NCBI RefSeq assembly: GCF_001078055.1
Contig: NZ_CP010777.1
Span: 3,067,001-3,131,000, forward strand
Direction of reading: 5' to 3'
DNA length: 64,000 bases
DNA from: Rufibacter radiotolerans
GTDB taxonomy: Bacteria > Bacteroidota > Bacteroidia > Cytophagales > Hymenobacteraceae
The position numbers and the translations under genes are program-made. Positions within the stretch are counted from its first letter, which is position 1. The number at the start of each line of letters is the position of its first letter. This document shows, piece after piece, positions 41,054 to 50,438 of this stretch. The notes below the pieces were generated by a model. That model saw only the letters and a list, made by a program, of their open reading frames with translations. It did not search any database and was not told where the DNA came from.

Positions 41054-44000
41054 ATGATCAAACATTTACCAAAGCTCTTATGCCTGTCATTGCTGGCCCT
41101 GGGGCAGGCGCAGGCGCAGAAATTGCCTATTGCGCAGTTCGGCCAGATGAAAGCCCGCAGCATTGGCCCCGGCGTGATGAGTGGCCGGGTAACCGCCATT
41201 GACGCCGTGGTGAGCAACCCAGACATTATCTATGTGGGCGCGGCCTCTGGCGGCGTCTGGAAAAGCGAGAATGGTGGCACCACCTTCGCCCCTGTCTTTG
41301 ACGAGCAACCCAACATCAATATTGGGTCTCTGGCAGTGCAGCAGAGCAACCCCAGCGTAGTATGGGCCGGTACCGGCGAAGGGAACCCGCGCAACTCGGT
41401 GAACATGGGCAACGGCATCTACAAAAGCCTGGACGGCGGCCGCACCTGGAAACACATGGGCCTGGACAAGACCTTCAACATCCACCGTATCCTTATCAAC
41501 CCCTCTAACCCAGACATTGTCTACGCGGGCGTGATTGGTTTGCCGTTTGGCGAGCACCCCGAGCGCGGCGTGTACAAAACCACCAATGGCGGCCAGACCT
41601 GGGAACGCATGTTGTTTACCAATGAGAAATCGGGCGTAGCCGAAATGATCATGGACCCCGTGAACCCCGACAAACTGATCGTGGCCATGTGGGAACACCG
41701 TCGCACCCCCTGGGACTTTACGTCAGGTGGTCCCGGCTCCGGCCTGTACATCACCTATGATGGCGGCAAGAACTGGAAAAAGAAAGGTGCCCCAGACGGC
41801 CTTCCGGCCGGAAACTTCGGTCGCTTAGGCCTGGCCCAGAGCCGAAGCATGCCCAGCCGGGTCTATGCCATGGTAGAGGCCACTAAAAACGGCCTGTACC
41901 GCTCAGATGACGGCGGCGAGAAATGGACCAAGGTCACCGAGGAGCCTTCCATTGTGACCAACCGCGCCTTCTACTTCAATGAGATCTATGTTGACCCCAA
42001 AAACGAGAACCGCATTTACATGCTTTACCAGCCGGTGGCGGTGAGCGAAGACGGGGGCAAGACCTTTAACGTGACCGCCTCTATGGACCAGGTGCACGCT
42101 GACCACCAAGCCTTCTGGATTCACCCCGAAAATCCCAATCTGCTCTTGGACGGCAACGACGGTGGCCTGGCCATAAGCCGGGACCGGGGCAAGACCTGGA
42201 GCTTTCCGGAGGCCCTGCCGTTCGGTCAGTTCTACCACATTAATGTAGACAACGAAGTACCTTACAACGTGTACGGCGGCCTGCAGGACAACGGCTCCTG
42301 GACCGGTCCTGCTTACACTTTTACCCGCGGCGGCATTAGAAACTACTACTGGCAGACGGTGCAGGGCGGCGACGGCTTTGACGTGGTACCTGACCCGGTT
42401 GACTCCCGCTACGGCTACGCCATGTCACAGGGCGGAAGCCTGGCCCGGTATGACAAGCTCACCGGCAACTCCTACATCGCCAAACCCACCGCCCCAGACC
42501 TCAAAACCAAACTGCGCTTCAACTGGAACGCGGCCATTGCCCTGGATCCCTTCAACAAAGCCGGGGTGTACTACGCCAGCCAGTACCTGCACTTATCCGG
42601 TGACAAGGGCCTTACCTGGCAGACCATCTCCCCGGACCTTACCCGCAACAACCCCGCCCAGCAGAAACAGCAGGAAAGCGGCGGCTTGAGCCTGGACATC
42701 ACCTCGGCGGAGAACCACAACACCATTCTCACCGTGGCCCCCAGCACCCTGGAAAAAGGCGTGATCTGGGTAGGTACGGATGACGGCCACGTGCAACTCA
42801 CCCGCGACGGCGGAAAGTCCTGGACCAACCTGCGTGACCGCCTGCCCGGCCTTCCGGCCGAAGCCTGGATTCCCCAGATCACCGCTTCTCGGCACAATGC
42901 TGGCGAGGCGTTTGTAGTGGCCAACCATTACCGTTTCGGGAAAGATTTCAGCGCCTATGTGTACCGAACCACCAACTACGGCAAAACCTGGACCCGCCTG
43001 GTAGATGACAAGAAAGTGCGCGGTTACTCCCTTTGCTTCTTGCAGGACCCTGCCCAACCTAACCTGATGTTCACCGGCACCGAGCACGGCCTGTGGGTGA
43101 GCCTCAATGAGGGCAAAGACTGGACACAATGGACCCAAGGCTTACCTTCGGTTCCGGTGATGGACCTGGCTATTCAGGAACGCGAGGCAGATCTGGTGAT
43201 CGGTACCTTCGGGCGTGCCGTGTACGTGCTGGACAACATCCGGCCGTTGCGCCAACTGGCCGCTACTAACGGCAAGGCTCTTGACAAACCTATGGCTGTT
43301 TTCGAACCATCTGGGGCGTATCTGGCTTCCTATGCATCGGCGCCGGGCTACGGTTCTGAGGCAGACAACCTGTTCCAGGCGGCCAATAAATCTTCCGGTG
43401 CCACCATTCCTTATTACCTGAAACCGAAGGCTTCTACCCCCACCCCAGGCCCGGCCAAGAAAGCTCCAGCCAAGAAGAAATTACCTGCTACCGTGATGAA
43501 CGAGGAAACGGGCACCCGCATGCCCACCTCTTTACCGGCCCGCGACACGGCTGCGGCTCCGGCGGCAGCCCGGGGCCCTAAAGTAGACTCGGTGTTCGTG
43601 CGGGTGTATGATGAGCAGAACAAACTCATCCGGACCCTTTCCCAGAAACCAGACTCCACCCTTGGCTTCCAGCGTATTACCTGGAACCTGACTGAAAAAG
43701 GTATCCGGCAGGCCGGCGGAGGCGGTGGCCGAGGTCAGCGGGGAGGCGGAGAGCCTAGCGGCAACCCGGTATTGCCCGGCAAATACAAATTGGTGATGCA
43801 GTACGCGGGCAGCAAAGACTCTACCCATGTGAACGTGCTCCCAGACCCGCGCATTCCGTTCCAGAAAGAGAACGTGATTGCCCGCCGCCAGCAGCTGGAG
43901 CGCCTGAATAAAAGCACCCTGCAGCTCAATGACGTAATAGACCGTTTGCAGCAAGCCTCAGACGCCACCGACGCCATTACTGGACAGTTGAAAGTAGTAG

Positions 44001-44350
44001 GTGGCAAAGAGGTCGCCGAGTTGCAGCGCGCCACCAAAGCCATGCAGGACTCCATCAAGACGTATCGAGAATCCCTGCAAGGCAAAGGTCTCACCCGCCA
44101 GGGCTATGGTCGGCCTAGCCAACTCACTGCGCTGTCCAAATTGCAGGAGGCCCGTTCTTACCTGGGTAGCCGCTCAGAACCCATCACCCAAACGGAGACG
44201 CAACTGGTAGAGCAGGCAGAAACGCTTACCCAGGAAGCTGTAGGAAAGGTTAATTCCTTCTTCTCTTCCATCTGGGCAGGCTACCGTCAAAAAGTGCAGT
44301 CAGCCAACTTAAATGTGTTTAAGGATAAAGACACCAAGGTAATTCTCTAG
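41054..44350 (+). CDS. giant secreted BNR/Asp-box (sortilin-like) beta-propeller protein
   Basis: This 1098-residue protein has a signal peptide (LPKLLCLSLLALGQAQA). Residues about 25-740 hold some eleven Asp-box motifs of the S-x-D/N-x-G-x-x-W type, for example SENGGTTF, SLDGGRTW, TTNGGQTW, TYDGGKNW, SDDGGEKW, SEDGGKTF, SRDRGKTW, SGDKGLTW, TRDGGKSW and TTNYGKTW. This predicts one or two large VPS10/sialidase-like propellers. Such proteins are often annotated as glycosyl hydrolases, but no catalytic residues are apparent. A Pro/Ala/Lys-rich linker (about 795-825) and a helical C-terminus (about 930-1098) follow. It is likely extracytoplasmic. Confidence 0.85.
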   Translation: MIKHLPKLLCLSLLALGQAQAQKLPIAQFGQMKARSIGPGVMSGRVTAIDAVVSNPDIIYVGAASGGVWKSENGGTTFAPVFDEQPNINIGSLAVQQSNPSVVWAGTGEGNPRNSVNMGNGIYKSLDGGRTWKHMGLDKTFNIHRILINPSNPDIVYAGVIGLPFGEHPERGVYKTTNGGQTWERMLFTNEKSGVAEMIMDPVNPDKLIVAMWEHRRTPWDFTSGGPGSGLYITYDGGKNWKKKGAPDGLPAGNFGRLGLAQSRSMPSRVYAMVEATKNGLYRSDDGGEKWTKVTEEPSIVTNRAFYFNEIYVDPKNENRIYMLYQPVAVSEDGGKTFNVTASMDQVHADHQAFWIHPENPNLLLDGNDGGLAISRDRGKTWSFPEALPFGQFYHINVDNEVPYNVYGGLQDNGSWTGPAYTFTRGGIRNYYWQTVQGGDGFDVVPDPVDSRYGYAMSQGGSLARYDKLTGNSYIAKPTAPDLKTKLRFNWNAAIALDPFNKAGVYYASQYLHLSGDKGLTWQTISPDLTRNNPAQQKQQESGGLSLDITSAENHNTILTVAPSTLEKGVIWVGTDDGHVQLTRDGGKSWTNLRDRLPGLPAEAWIPQITASRHNAGEAFVVANHYRFGKDFSAYVYRTTNYGKTWTRLVDDKKVRGYSLCFLQDPAQPNLMFTGTEHGLWVSLNEGKDWTQWTQGLPSVPVMDLAIQEREADLVIGTFGRAVYVLDNIRPLRQLAATNGKALDKPMAVFEPSGAYLASYASAPGYGSEADNLFQAANKSSGATIPYYLKPKASTPTPGPAKKAPAKKKLPATVMNEETGTRMPTSLPARDTAAAPAAARGPKVDSVFVRVYDEQNKLIRTLSQKPDSTLGFQRITWNLTEKGIRQAGGGGGRGQRGGGEPSGNPVLPGKYKLVMQYAGSKDSTHVNVLPDPRIPFQKENVIARRQQLERLNKSTLQLNDVIDRLQQASDATDAITGQLKVVGGKEVAELQRATKAMQDSIKTYRESLQGKGLTRQGYGRPSQLTALSKLQEARSYLGSRSEPITQTETQLVEQAETLTQEAVGKVNSFFSSIWAGYRQKVQSANLNVFKDKDTKVIL

Positions 44351-44372
44351 CCCATAGTTAGCCTCTTTTTTT

Positions 44373-44403
44373 ACGGCCCGCTGGCCTTCCCCCAGCGGGC
44401 CGT
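44373..44403. repeat. GC-rich hairpin after the BNR gene
   Basis: ACGGCCCGCTGG pairs with CCAGCGGGCCGT. A T tract lies before rather than after the stem on the plus strand, so it is not a classical terminator. Confidence 0.6.
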
Positions 44404-44487
44404 TATAACTAAAGACGAAAAGGAGTTTCTACCGTATTTACTTGTACATCAGTCTCTTTTCACACCACCTATTCCTAGCTCGCTTCT

Positions 44488-44736
44488 ATGAAAAGAAAGA
44501 CCCTTTTTTGTATCCTCGTGCTTGTGCTCCTCTGCGCCGGTCAGCTTTATGCGCATGACCCCTCAGACCAAGACAACGTTACACAGACCGTCATCAATAA
44601 TGGGGTTGGGTTAGGGTCTGTCATTGCGGTGGTGGCTTCCTGGTCCAGAAACAGCTCTATTCTTTGGGCTATCCTGCATGGCCTGTTTAGCTGGTTCTAT
44701 GTGGTCTACTTTGCCGTAACCAGAGACGCTAAATAA
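44488..44736 (+). CDS. small membrane protein of unknown function
   Basis: This 82-residue protein has a signal peptide-like start (MKRKTLFCILVLVLLCAG, cleavage after LYA) and a hydrophobic segment GVGLGSVIAVVASWS followed by a second one (ILWAILHGLFSWFYVVYFAV). I do not recognise a family, although short GVGLGSVIAVVASW proteins of this form occur in Bacteroidota. No partner is apparent. A hairpin terminator follows. Confidence 0.7.
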   Translation: MKRKTLFCILVLVLLCAGQLYAHDPSDQDNVTQTVINNGVGLGSVIAVVASWSRNSSILWAILHGLFSWFYVVYFAVTRDAK

Positions 44737-44831
44737 TAGCGTGTAATTTATTACTAAAGTGAGATCCCAGGCCAAGGGAATCAATATTAAAAAGGAGGAG
44801 TAAGATTCATTTCCTGAATAGCTCAAAAATT

Positions 44832-44867
44832 AAAAGCCCCGCTGCAGTGTTGTAGCGGGGCTTTTTT
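44832..44867. terminator. hairpin terminator
   Basis: AAAAGCCCCGCT pairs with AGCGGGGCTTTT, with T6 after it on the plus strand and A tracts before it. Confidence 0.85.
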
Positions 44868-44917
44868 GTAGCTAGCACAGATATATTCCGCGAGATGAAA
44901 AAGCAAACGCTTTTAGG

Positions 44918-44952
44918 CCCGTAAAGGCGTTACAGAGTAATGCCGCTACGGG
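44918..44952. repeat. RAYT-linked REP palindrome, copy A
   Basis: CCCGTA...TACGGG outer stem with GGCGTTAC/GTAATGCC inner stem. It overlaps the original 3' end of the RAYT gene, including the ancestral stop codon. Confidence 0.8.
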
Positions 44953-45566
44953 CGGAAGAACTGGTCTTCTTGCCAATTTGCGGGATTAGAGAGAATATAA
45001 TTCTAAATTTGGACCAATTCACGCTGGCTCCTCACAACGCGGTCATGGAAGCGGGGCTGCCAGCCAAAAGGCTTATTACTCATACTCCTGATCATTTTAG
45101 TACAGGCTGCCTTATAGGATCCTACAATTCTAGAAATGGAGCCTGACTTAGGCGAAATAGTAGCCATCATTTCCTTCCTTACCTCTGCTTTAGAGGCGGC
45201 ACTAAGTACCTCTAAATCATTCTCCTTTTTCAATGGGCTTTCTGCAGCACTTCCTTCCAACCCAAGTATTCCATGTATATGATTGGGCATAACTACGAAT
45301 TCACCTAGAAAAACGCGAGACCAATGTTGTTCTAGTTCCAGCCAATAATCTTGGGCAACGAGGCCTTCGTCTGACAATTCCATTTGGCCATTCTTTACAT
45401 CGCCAAAGAATGGCCATCGGTCTTGGGTGCAGATGGTAATAAAATACAGTCCCTCACAACGGTAATCATAGTCGGCCAGGCGGCGATTATTTTTGCTGAA
45501 GGTATCATATCTGGCCATAATGGGATGGGCAAAGTCAATTTCCTTTAACGAAAAGACATTAAGCAA
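44946..45566 (-). pseudogene. REP-associated tyrosine transposase (RAYT), interrupted by TAG near its end
   Basis: The uninterrupted part (45003-45566, 187 residues; the start could also be the ATG at 45518) carries the Y1/RAYT signature: NRRLADYDYRCEGLYFITIC, FVVMPNHIHGIL with the HxH metal motif, SGSISRIVGSYKAACTKMIR with the likely catalytic Tyr, and FGWQPRFHDRVVRSQ. The stop at 45003-45005 is followed in the same frame by NYILSNPANWQEDQFFRP and a second TAG at 44946. NYI..NP..W..D.FF is the normal end of this family, so one nonsense mutation removed 18 residues. Three REP palindromes flank it. RAYTs are domesticated IS200/IS605 relatives that act on REPs. Confidence 0.85.
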
Positions 45567-45584
45567 GATTTAAATTCCAGATAC

Positions 45585-45610
45585 GTAGCGGCGTTACCCT
45601 GTAACGCCGT
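45585..45610. repeat. RAYT-linked REP palindrome, copy B
   Basis: GTAGCGGCGTTACCCTGTAA then CGCCGT; 19 bp upstream of the RAYT start. Inverted relative to copy C. Confidence 0.85.
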
Positions 45611-45725
45611 GTCTCTATGAAACAGGAATCTTTCCACCAAAAATAGCCTTGCTCTTGGGCAAAAAAAAAAGGTGCTAGTTGCAAGAATGACCTTTAATAA
45701 TTGAGGCTTCTTAGCTGCGTGGCAC

Positions 45726-45752
45726 CACGGCATTACAGGGTAACGCCGCTAC
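45726..45752. repeat. RAYT-linked REP palindrome, copy C
   Basis: The reverse complement, GTAGCGGCGTTACCCTGTAA then TGCCGTG, matches copy B with one change. B and C form a head-to-tail inverted pair as in BIMEs. Confidence 0.85.
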
Positions 45753-45761
45753 AGATCCTTC

Positions 45762-45790
45762 ATTTAGGCCTATTTTCAGGGAAACACCGT
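45762..45790. repeat. GTTTT/AAAAC palindrome remnant, copy 21
   Basis: Only the left arm (TTTAGGCCTATTTTCAGGG) and a short right arm remain; about 75 bp after the ABC-F stop (minus strand). Confidence 0.5.
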
Positions 45791-45800
45791 TCATTCACCC

Positions 45801-45844
45801 AAAAAAAATCCCCACCCGCCAAATTCAGGCAGGTGGGGATTTTT
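45801..45844 (-). terminator. intrinsic terminator of the ABC-F gene
   Basis: CCCCACCTGCC/GGCGGGTGGGG type stem, followed on the minus strand by eight T. Confidence 0.9.
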
Positions 45845-45865
45845 AGTTTAAACTTTACTAGAATC

Positions 45866-47512
45866 CTAGCTGGCAACTACCTTACGCTCAATCTCGCGCA
45901 GGTTCTCCATTTTCTTATTGCGCAGGAAGCCGTTGATGTCTTCAAAGTGCTCGCGTATGCGCTTGTTCCCGAACTCAAACACCTTGGTGGCCAGGCCGTC
46001 CAGGAAATCGCGGTCGTGGGAAACCAGGATGAGGGTGCCGTCAAAGGCTTTGAGGGCGTCTTTCAGGATATCCTTGGTCTTGATGTCCAGGTGGTTGGTA
46101 GGCTCATCCAGAATCAGCAGGTTTACCGGTTGCAGCAAAAGCTTGATCATGGCCAGACGGGTTTTCTCCCCGCCAGATAGCATCTTCACTTTCTTCTCCA
46201 CGGTATCGCCGCTGAACATGAACGCCCCCAGAATGTCTTTGATGCGGGTGCGCATGTCGCCCACGGCAATCTGGTCAATGGTCTGGAACACGGTTAGGTC
46301 CCCATCCAGCAACGACGCCTGGTTCTGTGCGAAGTACCCGATCATGGAGTTGTGGCCCAGCTGCAGCTTGCCGTCATAGTCAATCTCGCCCATAATGGCT
46401 TTAATGAGGGTTGACTTTCCTTCGCCGTTCTTGCCCACAAAGGCAATTTTCTCGCCCCGCTCAATGGTGAGCGACGCATCTTTGAACACGGTATGGTCGC
46501 CGTATTTCTTGGTGAGTTCCTCCACAATCACCGGGTAGTTGCCAGAACGTGGGGCGGGCGGGAATTTGAGGTTCAGCGCCGAGGTGTCTACCTCATCCAC
46601 CTGAATGATCTCAATCTTCTCCAGCATCTTCACGCGGGACTGTACCTGCAGCGTTTTGGAGTAGGTTCCCTTAAAACGGTCAATAAACGCCTGTATGTCG
46701 GCAATCTCTTTCTGCTGGTCGTCAAACTGGCGCTGCTGTTGCTCGCGGCGTTCTTTGCGCAGTTGCAGGTATTGGCTGTACGGCACCTTGTAGTCGTAGA
46801 TACGGCCCATGGTCACCTCAATGGTACGGTTGGTGATATTATCCACGAAGGCCTTGTCATGGGAAATCACGATCACGGCCTTGGCGTTGTTCAGCAGGAA
46901 ATCCTCCAGCCACTGCACCGACTCAATATCAAGGTGGTTGGTAGGCTCATCCAGCAGAATCAGGTCAGGCTTCTGCAACAGGATCTTGGCCAGCTCAATG
47001 CGCATGCGCCAGCCTCCAGAGAACTCACTGGTAGAGCGGGTGAAATCTGTCCGCAGGAAACCCAGGCCCAGTAGCGTTTTTTCTACCTCGGCGTCAAAGT
47101 TGATTTCCTCAATGGAGTAGTATTTCTCACTCAGCTCAGACACGTCCTCAATGAGCTTCATGTAGGAATCTGACTCGTAGTCGGTGCGCGTTTCCAGCTG
47201 GAGGTTGAACTCATCCATCTGTTTTTTCATCTCCAGAATCTGCCCGAACGCCTTGGACGCCTCCTCAAACACGGTGCTCTCGTCTTTGGTAAGCAGGTGC
47301 TGCGGCAGGTACGCGATCACGGCATCCTTGGGGGCCGATACCTTACCGCGGGTGGGTTTGTTTACCCCGGCAATGATTTTGAGGAGCGTAGATTTACCGG
47401 CGCCGTTCTTGCCCATAAGGGCGATGCGGTCGGTTTCATTGATGTTGAAGGTGATGTTACTGAAAAGAGCCGCGCCGTTGAATTCAACAGCGACCGAGTC
47501 AACTGAAATCAT
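45866..47512 (-). CDS. ABC-F family ATP-binding protein
   Basis: This 548-residue protein has two ATPase domains and no membrane segment. Domain 1 has Walker A GKNGAGKSTLLK, signature SEFSGGWRMR and Walker B LILLDEPTNHLD; domain 2 has GKNGEGKSTLIK, MLSGGEKTR and LILDEPTNHLD. Between them lies the ABC-F linker (about 240-310, rich in K/R/E/Q). ABC-F proteins act on ribosomes (translation factors or target protection). The subtype (Uup, YbiT or YdiF-like) cannot be fixed from reading alone. It is transcribed alone and has a strong terminator. Confidence 0.93.
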   Translation of the reverse strand: MISVDSVAVEFNGAALFSNITFNINETDRIALMGKNGAGKSTLLKIIAGVNKPTRGKVSAPKDAVIAYLPQHLLTKDESTVFEEASKAFGQILEMKKQMDEFNLQLETRTDYESDSYMKLIEDVSELSEKYYSIEEINFDAEVEKTLLGLGFLRTDFTRSTSEFSGGWRMRIELAKILLQKPDLILLDEPTNHLDIESVQWLEDFLLNNAKAVIVISHDKAFVDNITNRTIEVTMGRIYDYKVPYSQYLQLRKERREQQQRQFDDQQKEIADIQAFIDRFKGTYSKTLQVQSRVKMLEKIEIIQVDEVDTSALNLKFPPAPRSGNYPVIVEELTKKYGDHTVFKDASLTIERGEKIAFVGKNGEGKSTLIKAIMGEIDYDGKLQLGHNSMIGYFAQNQASLLDGDLTVFQTIDQIAVGDMRTRIKDILGAFMFSGDTVEKKVKMLSGGEKTRLAMIKLLLQPVNLLILDEPTNHLDIKTKDILKDALKAFDGTLILVSHDRDFLDGLATKVFEFGNKRIREHFEDINGFLRNKKMENLREIERKVVAS

Positions 47513-47782
47513 GATTTTCTATAAATAAGACCGCAAAGATACTACTTTATTTTCCGGATTTTGCCCCCGCCGGCAAAGAGACAGAGGCGCTCACCCACAG
47601 GGTTTTGACAGGCACTGCGGCAAGAAGCCTCCCGGCACAGCAACCTTCCAAATACAGGAAAGGTTCAGGCGGAACGGGCACGGTACTTGCAGAAAAATCG
47701 TTATCTTTTCAGACACAAAAATATTTCCCTCCCTCTTTCACTGCGCAGCAGCAGCAAAAGCGGTTAACTAAATACGTCTTAC

Positions 47783-49450
47783 ATGAATCCATCCCATCAT
47801 CATTTCCTGAGGTTCTCGCTGGGGCTTTTCTTGACCGGAGCCACCTTTTCCCCGGCCCTGGCCCAGGATAATCCTGCCCCTTCGGTGGCAGCCTTTGACC
47901 AATCTCTGGTGAACTGGCACAATCTGGACCCTACCAAAGACCAGGTGCAGGGCACAGGCGTAACCCGCGCCTACAAAGAGTTGCTGGCCAATAAAAAGCC
48001 CAAGAAAACCATTGTAGTAGCCGTGATTGACAGCGGTATTGATATTTTCCATGAGGAGCTGAAAGGCAAGATCTGGACCAACCCCAAAGAAGTTGCCGGC
48101 AATGGCCAGGACGATGACCAGAACGGCTACGTAGATGATATCCATGGCTGGGGTTTCCTGGGCAACGCCAAAGGCGAGAACGTAAGGTATGAGACGTATG
48201 AATACGTGCGGCTGCTAAGAAAACTGGCGCCCACCTACCAGAGCTTCAACTCCATTAAAGAGGTTCCACTGGCCCAGCAGCCCGAATACAAAACTTATCT
48301 GCTGAGCAAAAAAACCTATGAAAAAGAGCTGGCCAAACACACCGCCACCAGAGCCTCGCTTCAATCTTTTGAAAATGCCTTGACCACCGTGCAGGGCATT
48401 TTGGGCGAGCATTTTAAAGTCACTACCTACACCCTGGACCAAGTAAAACAGATTTCCTCAGCAGACGAGCGCCTGATGGCCGCCCGCGCCTGGTGGCTGG
48501 ACATTCATGCCAAAGGCCTGAGCGTGGCCTCCTTTCTGGAATACAAGGAACACACAGACACCTACCTGGACAAGCACCTGAACCTGAACTTTACCCCCCG
48601 CGCCCTGGTAGCCGACAACCCCGAATCCATCACCGACACCAAGTACGGCAACAATGACGTGGTAGGCCCAAGACCCAACCATGGCACCCCGGTAGCAGGT
48701 CTTATTGCCGGTTTGCGCGGCAACAACCTGGGCATAGACGGCATTGCCGAAGACATCCAGATCATGGCGCTGCGGGCGGTCCCCGAAGGCGATGAGTATG
48801 ATAAGGACATTGCCCTGGCCATTAGGTACGCCGTAGATAACGGGGCCAACATTATCAACATGAGCTTCGGGAAGGGCTTCTCGCCGCAGAAGTCTTTTGT
48901 AGATGAGGCCGTGAAGTATGCCGAGTCTAAAAACGTGCTGCTGGTGCACGCCGCCGGCAATGAGGCCACGAACAATGACCAGGTGACCCACTACCCCAGC
49001 CGGGTGCTCCTGGACGGAAGCCAGATCAAATCCTGGATTGAGGTGGGCGCCACTTCCAGAAAACTGGGCCAGGAATTTATTGGCGTGTTCTCTAACTACG
49101 GCAAGCAGACGGTAGACCTGTTCGCGCCGGGCGTGGACATTATCTCCCTGGCTCCTGAGAACAAGTACAACAAGATGGACGGCACCAGTTTCTCCAGCCC
49201 GGTAGTGAGCGGCGTGGCCGCCCTGGTTTGGTCGCATTACCCAGAGCTTACGGCGGTAGAATTAAAAGAAGTCATTCTCAAATCTGCTACCCTGCACCCC
49301 AAGGAAACCGCCACTTACCCCAATCTGGAATCTAAGGACAGGAAACGCGCGAAGTTGACAGACCTTTCCGCCACTGGCGGCCTTGTGAACGCCTACGGGG
49401 CTTTGGTCCTGGCCGAGAAAATGGTCAGCCAGAAGGGCCCCAAAAGCTAA
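47783..49450 (+). CDS. secreted S8-family serine protease
   Basis: This 555-residue subtilase has a signal peptide (FSLGLFLTGATFSPALAQ). The catalytic triad is visible: Asp83 in VVAVIDSGIDIF, His300 in NHGTPVAGLIAG and Ser469 in GTSFSSPVVSGVAAL, with the oxyanion Asn in HAAGNEAT. The Asp and His motifs are more than 200 residues apart, so there is an insertion of about 150 residues (helical, about 130-260) not found in canonical subtilisins but known from Bacteroidota S8 enzymes. No C-terminal sorting domain is seen. It is transcribed alone and ends in a hairpin terminator. Confidence 0.93.
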   Translation: MNPSHHHFLRFSLGLFLTGATFSPALAQDNPAPSVAAFDQSLVNWHNLDPTKDQVQGTGVTRAYKELLANKKPKKTIVVAVIDSGIDIFHEELKGKIWTNPKEVAGNGQDDDQNGYVDDIHGWGFLGNAKGENVRYETYEYVRLLRKLAPTYQSFNSIKEVPLAQQPEYKTYLLSKKTYEKELAKHTATRASLQSFENALTTVQGILGEHFKVTTYTLDQVKQISSADERLMAARAWWLDIHAKGLSVASFLEYKEHTDTYLDKHLNLNFTPRALVADNPESITDTKYGNNDVVGPRPNHGTPVAGLIAGLRGNNLGIDGIAEDIQIMALRAVPEGDEYDKDIALAIRYAVDNGANIINMSFGKGFSPQKSFVDEAVKYAESKNVLLVHAAGNEATNNDQVTHYPSRVLLDGSQIKSWIEVGATSRKLGQEFIGVFSNYGKQTVDLFAPGVDIISLAPENKYNKMDGTSFSSPVVSGVAALVWSHYPELTAVELKEVILKSATLHPKETATYPNLESKDRKRAKLTDLSATGGLVNAYGALVLAEKMVSQKGPKS

Positions 49451-49472
49451 TCTCTAACAGCTTCTTTTTCAG

Positions 49473-49505
49473 GAACCGCCCCAGATACTTCATCTGGGGC
49501 GGTTC
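49473..49505 (+). terminator. intrinsic terminator of the S8 protease gene
   Basis: GAACCGCCCCAGAT pairs with ATCTGGGGCGGTTC. It abuts GTTTT palindrome copy 22. Confidence 0.8.
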
Positions 49506-49548
49506 TGTTTTGGGATCGTTTTCCGGAAAATGGCCCTAAAACAGAACC
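49501..49548. repeat. GTTTT/AAAAC palindrome, copy 22, extended arms
   Basis: Core 49507-49542 with a 6-bp symmetric flank (GGTTCT/AGAACC). The left flank is shared with the preceding terminator stem. Confidence 0.9.
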
Positions 49549-49684
49549 GCGCTTTAATAATCTATAGGTGTAGCCCTTATCATTCCCGTGGAATGCACCA
49601 AAGAACCTTTATTAGCATATTTATATAATAAACGTAATTTTTTAGGGATAATTTTTCCTGATTAGAAAAGAACGAAATTAAGTC

Positions 49685-49692
49685 TATATTTG
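49685..49692 (+). promoter_or_regulatory. -7 box TATATTTG
   Basis: Perfect TAnnTTTG, 40 bp before the ATG at 49733. Confidence 0.6.
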
Positions 49693-49732
49693 CCCTACCT
49701 ACTCTATACACCCTTTATTATATAATTATTGA

Positions 49733-50029
49733 ATGAAACGTATACTCAAGAAAGCCATCACTCCCTTCCTGCCTTCTTACAAGGTAGTGACCACCACCTA
49801 CCAAATCATACCTGGTCTGCCTATCACCAAAAAGCTGTCTACCCATTCTTTTGACAAGGGAGCCGCCAAAGAAGCGAAAGCATTTTACGGCAAAGTGATT
49901 TCTTCTGAATTCACCAAGACCCTGGCCCCGGTGGAAGTAAAACTACGCGTGGCAGGTATCACCGTAAAGAAAACCCAATACGGCCCCATCCAGAAACTCA
50001 ACAAGAGAAAAATACAGCACCACGCGTAA
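49733..50029 (+). CDS. small basic protein of unknown function
   Basis: This 98-residue, strongly basic protein begins MKRILKKAITPFLPSYKVVT and ends KLNKRKIQHHA. It has no signal peptide or membrane segment. I do not recognise a family. Support for a real gene: a perfect -7 box 40 bp upstream, an intrinsic terminator 30 bp downstream, and codon use like the neighbours. A nucleic-acid-binding role would fit the charge but is only a guess. Confidence 0.65.
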   Translation: MKRILKKAITPFLPSYKVVTTTYQIIPGLPITKKLSTHSFDKGAAKEAKAFYGKVISSEFTKTLAPVEVKLRVAGITVKKTQYGPIQKLNKRKIQHHA

Positions 50030-50058
50030 TATCCAGGCCCTAAGGTGCTTCCTTCTTC

Positions 50059-50096
50059 AAAGCCGTCCTGTCTCCTAGCAGGGCGGCTTTTTTTTT
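50059..50096 (+). terminator. intrinsic terminator
   Basis: AAAGCCGTCCTG pairs with CAGGGCGGCTTT, followed by a run of T. Confidence 0.9.
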
Positions 50097-50133
50097 GCAT
50101 TGCCCCTTCAATCATCTCTTTTGGTCATCTCCC

Positions 50134-50168
50134 ATTTTAAGGCCGTTTTTCTGAAAACAGAGCAAAAC
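50134..50168. repeat. GTTTT/AAAAC palindrome, copy 23 (partly degenerate)
   Basis: ATTTTAAGGCCGTTTTT on the left, GAAAACAGAGCAAAACC on the right; 104 bp after the preceding stop codon. Confidence 0.6.
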
Positions 50169-50438
50169 CAGCATTCCCTTTAGTTGACTCTGTGAACCCA
50201 TTGGGCCTCCACCCTAAAGCAATGGTGGTTTCCGACAAGGCCTTTCAACCGCCGGCTTGCCCTTTACAATCCCATATTCTCTCTCTCCTGAAAAAAACCG
50301 GTAAATATTTCACAACCAACAAACTAGCTCCATTGCTATTTAAATAAGCGTAAGGTTAACATAAAAACAGTCAGAAAAACTAAATAAACAAACATCTGAA
50401 AACCAATTAGTTACCATATAGCAACTTTAATAAAAATT

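Noticed and set aside
44373..44403. Hairpin after the BNR gene as an intrinsic terminator
   Set aside because: The T tract precedes the stem on the plus strand; kept only as a hairpin.
34731..45005. Idea that TAG is recoded, because two genes have in-frame TAG
   Set aside because: TAG is the ordinary stop of several intact genes here (for example at 6809-6811 and 44348-44350), so two nonsense mutations or errors are the simpler reading.
48458..49237. Minus-strand frame of 259 codons opposite the S8 protease
   Set aside because: The subtilase triad is on the plus strand; the opposite frame lacks any recognisable motif.
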